Assembly (NCBI RefSeq): GCF_015832195.1
Contig: NC_052027.1
Coordinates: 7,436,149 to 7,500,148, forward strand
Length of the DNA stretch: 64,000 nt
Reading direction: 5' to 3'
DNA from: Motacilla alba alba
Lineage: Eukaryota; Chordata; Aves; Passeriformes; Motacillidae
The notes under the pieces are model-generated. The model searched no databases. It saw nothing but the letters and a program-made list of their open reading frames with translations, and was not told the origin of the DNA. Below are positions 62,901 through 64,000 of this stretch, piece after piece; the stretch's first letter is position 1; the number at the start of each line of letters is the position of its first letter. Made by a program: the position numbers and the translations under genes.

Positions 62901-64000
62901 CTCCTGCCTCTGTTGTCCGCCAGGATGTCTCAGGAGGAGCACGGGCCTCCTGGAGCAAATGCTGACCTTGGCAGTGCAGGGACCTCTGCCCCGTTTGTCG
63001 TCTGTGCAGTGACAACCGGGCTGGCAGCTGCGGGGGGCTCACCTCAGAGGTGCTGCTGTCTAGTGAAAATGCTGTATTTTCATTTAAGGAGCTGCCTTGG
63101 AGTGTTCTGATTTCTGCAGTTGTTACAGAGCTGTTTTTCTTGTTCCATGGCTGCCCCAGGCCATGTTCCCACTGCCTTACCCCTACCTTCCTTGTGGCCT
63201 GCCAAACCCTGGTTTTTGTCATATCTAATGAAGATGTAGGAACAGTTACAGCCTTCCTTCAGGAGTGGTGATTCAGGAGACAAGCCTCACAGCCTCTCTG
63301 CTCCTGCCTCTTCCAGGCCCTCCCTCAGTCTTTTCACTAGGCAATGCCCCAGTTTGTCATGTCTTGGCTCAGAAGATTTCCTGCTCACTGACCATCCTCG
63401 TTGTTCTCCTTTTGTCTGTCTTCAGTGGGGCTACATTTTTTTGTTTGTGTGGTTCTCCTTTCCCAAAATGAGATGGTTTTAACCCTTCTGTGAGCAGACT
63501 GGGAGCTGTCCTTACCTGGTCCCAGTGTAGATCTGCCAGACCTGCATGTCTCTACTTTGCAGCTGGCGTTGGCTCATGGTCAGCTTGCCATCCTCTCCAT
63601 CCTTCAGGCACTTCCCAGACAAGCAGTATTTACACAACTCTTTTCCCATATTATTGCTGTGAAGGGTTGTGTACCCACCTACCTGTGCATGCAGGGCCTG
63701 CCATCTTCTCCATAGAGCTGAAACAGCCAAGCAGGGCAGAGGAAGCTTCCCCTGGGTGCCTGCTTCTGGCCTGGAAAAGTTATAGAGGGCACTTGAGGTG
63801 CTGGAGCATCCCCTAGAGCAGGCTGGGAAGCAGCTCCCTGCTGGTGGGATGGTGTTGAGCTGCTCCTGGGGTGCAACATGAGGCAGCACCCCGGAGCAGG
63901 GGCTGGAGGGAGCACCCTACAAGGTGGGGGGCTTGGCAAGGGTCATCAGGCTGTTGTGCAGTGTCCTGTTGATCACAGTCCCCATCCAGAGTTCCAGGAT

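Larger units (their letters stand above)
46700..64000. other. intergenic DNA toward PTPRG
   Basis: AT-rich with no exon I can support on either strand. By synteny the 3' end of PTPRG (- strand) should follow to the right, but no tyrosine-phosphatase motif or other PTPRG peptide was found. Contents: LTR-like debris (47886-48170, 49777-50107), degraded CR1 (53230-53560), a 10-bp tandem repeat (59961-59990) and T/A runs. Confidence 0.6.

Noticed and set aside
62689..63222. A 177-codon - strand frame at the right end, considered as PTPRG
   Set aside because: It has no phosphatase or fibronectin motif, and its composition looks non-coding. PTPRG exons are expected further right, but none was identified.

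Overview
The window is vertebrate nuclear DNA, most likely from a bird. Genes are split by spliceosomal introns. Several CpG-rich islands sit in AT-richer DNA. Two CR1 LINE 3' ends carry the typical avian end with an ATTCTGTGAT-type tail, and an LTR fragment resembles known bird endogenous-retrovirus LTRs. The gene order CADPS - FEZF2 - C3orf14 is that of human 3p14.2, in inverted orientation. Everything here was read by eye; no alignment or database search was run.

Layout. (1) 1-11.86 kb: the 3' end of CADPS on the + strand. The last two coding exons (8707-8811 and 10524-10703) are clear, followed by a 3' UTR of about 1.15 kb. I read 1-8706 as intron. (2) 11.9-19.4 kb: intergenic DNA with a CR1 fragment and some conserved-looking patches. 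(3) 19.5-31.7 kb: a GC/CpG-rich domain around FEZF2 (+ strand). FEZF2 has a non-coding first exon, four coding exons (CDS 23326-25245 with introns, 436 codons plus stop) and a short 3' UTR ending near 25.58 kb. The domain is interleaved with AT-rich, motif-dense blocks that look like developmental enhancers. (4) 31.7-36.5 kb: AT-rich intergenic DNA. (5) 36.6-46.5 kb: the whole C3orf14 orthologue on the - strand. It has four coding exons (131 aa) and a CpG-island promoter at about 46.38-46.65 kb. (6) 46.7-64 kb: AT-rich intergenic DNA with LTR and CR1 debris. By synteny it leads toward the 3' end of PTPRG, but I could not find a PTPRG exon.

The genes do not form one pathway. CADPS is a dense-core vesicle priming factor in neurons and endocrine cells. 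FEZF2 is a forebrain zinc-finger repressor that specifies subcortical projection neurons. C3orf14 encodes a small, barely characterised, probably coiled-coil protein. Their linkage is best explained as a conserved FEZF2 regulatory landscape whose enhancers lie in neighbouring intergenic and intronic DNA.

I found no novel multi-gene system. The most interesting items are upstream ORFs in the FEZF2 leader (one overlapping the main start), clustered K50-homeodomain and TAAT motifs around FEZF2, a SOX-motif block downstream of it, an orphan CpG island at 31.3-31.7 kb, and an RFX/X-box-like palindrome in the C3orf14 promoter.
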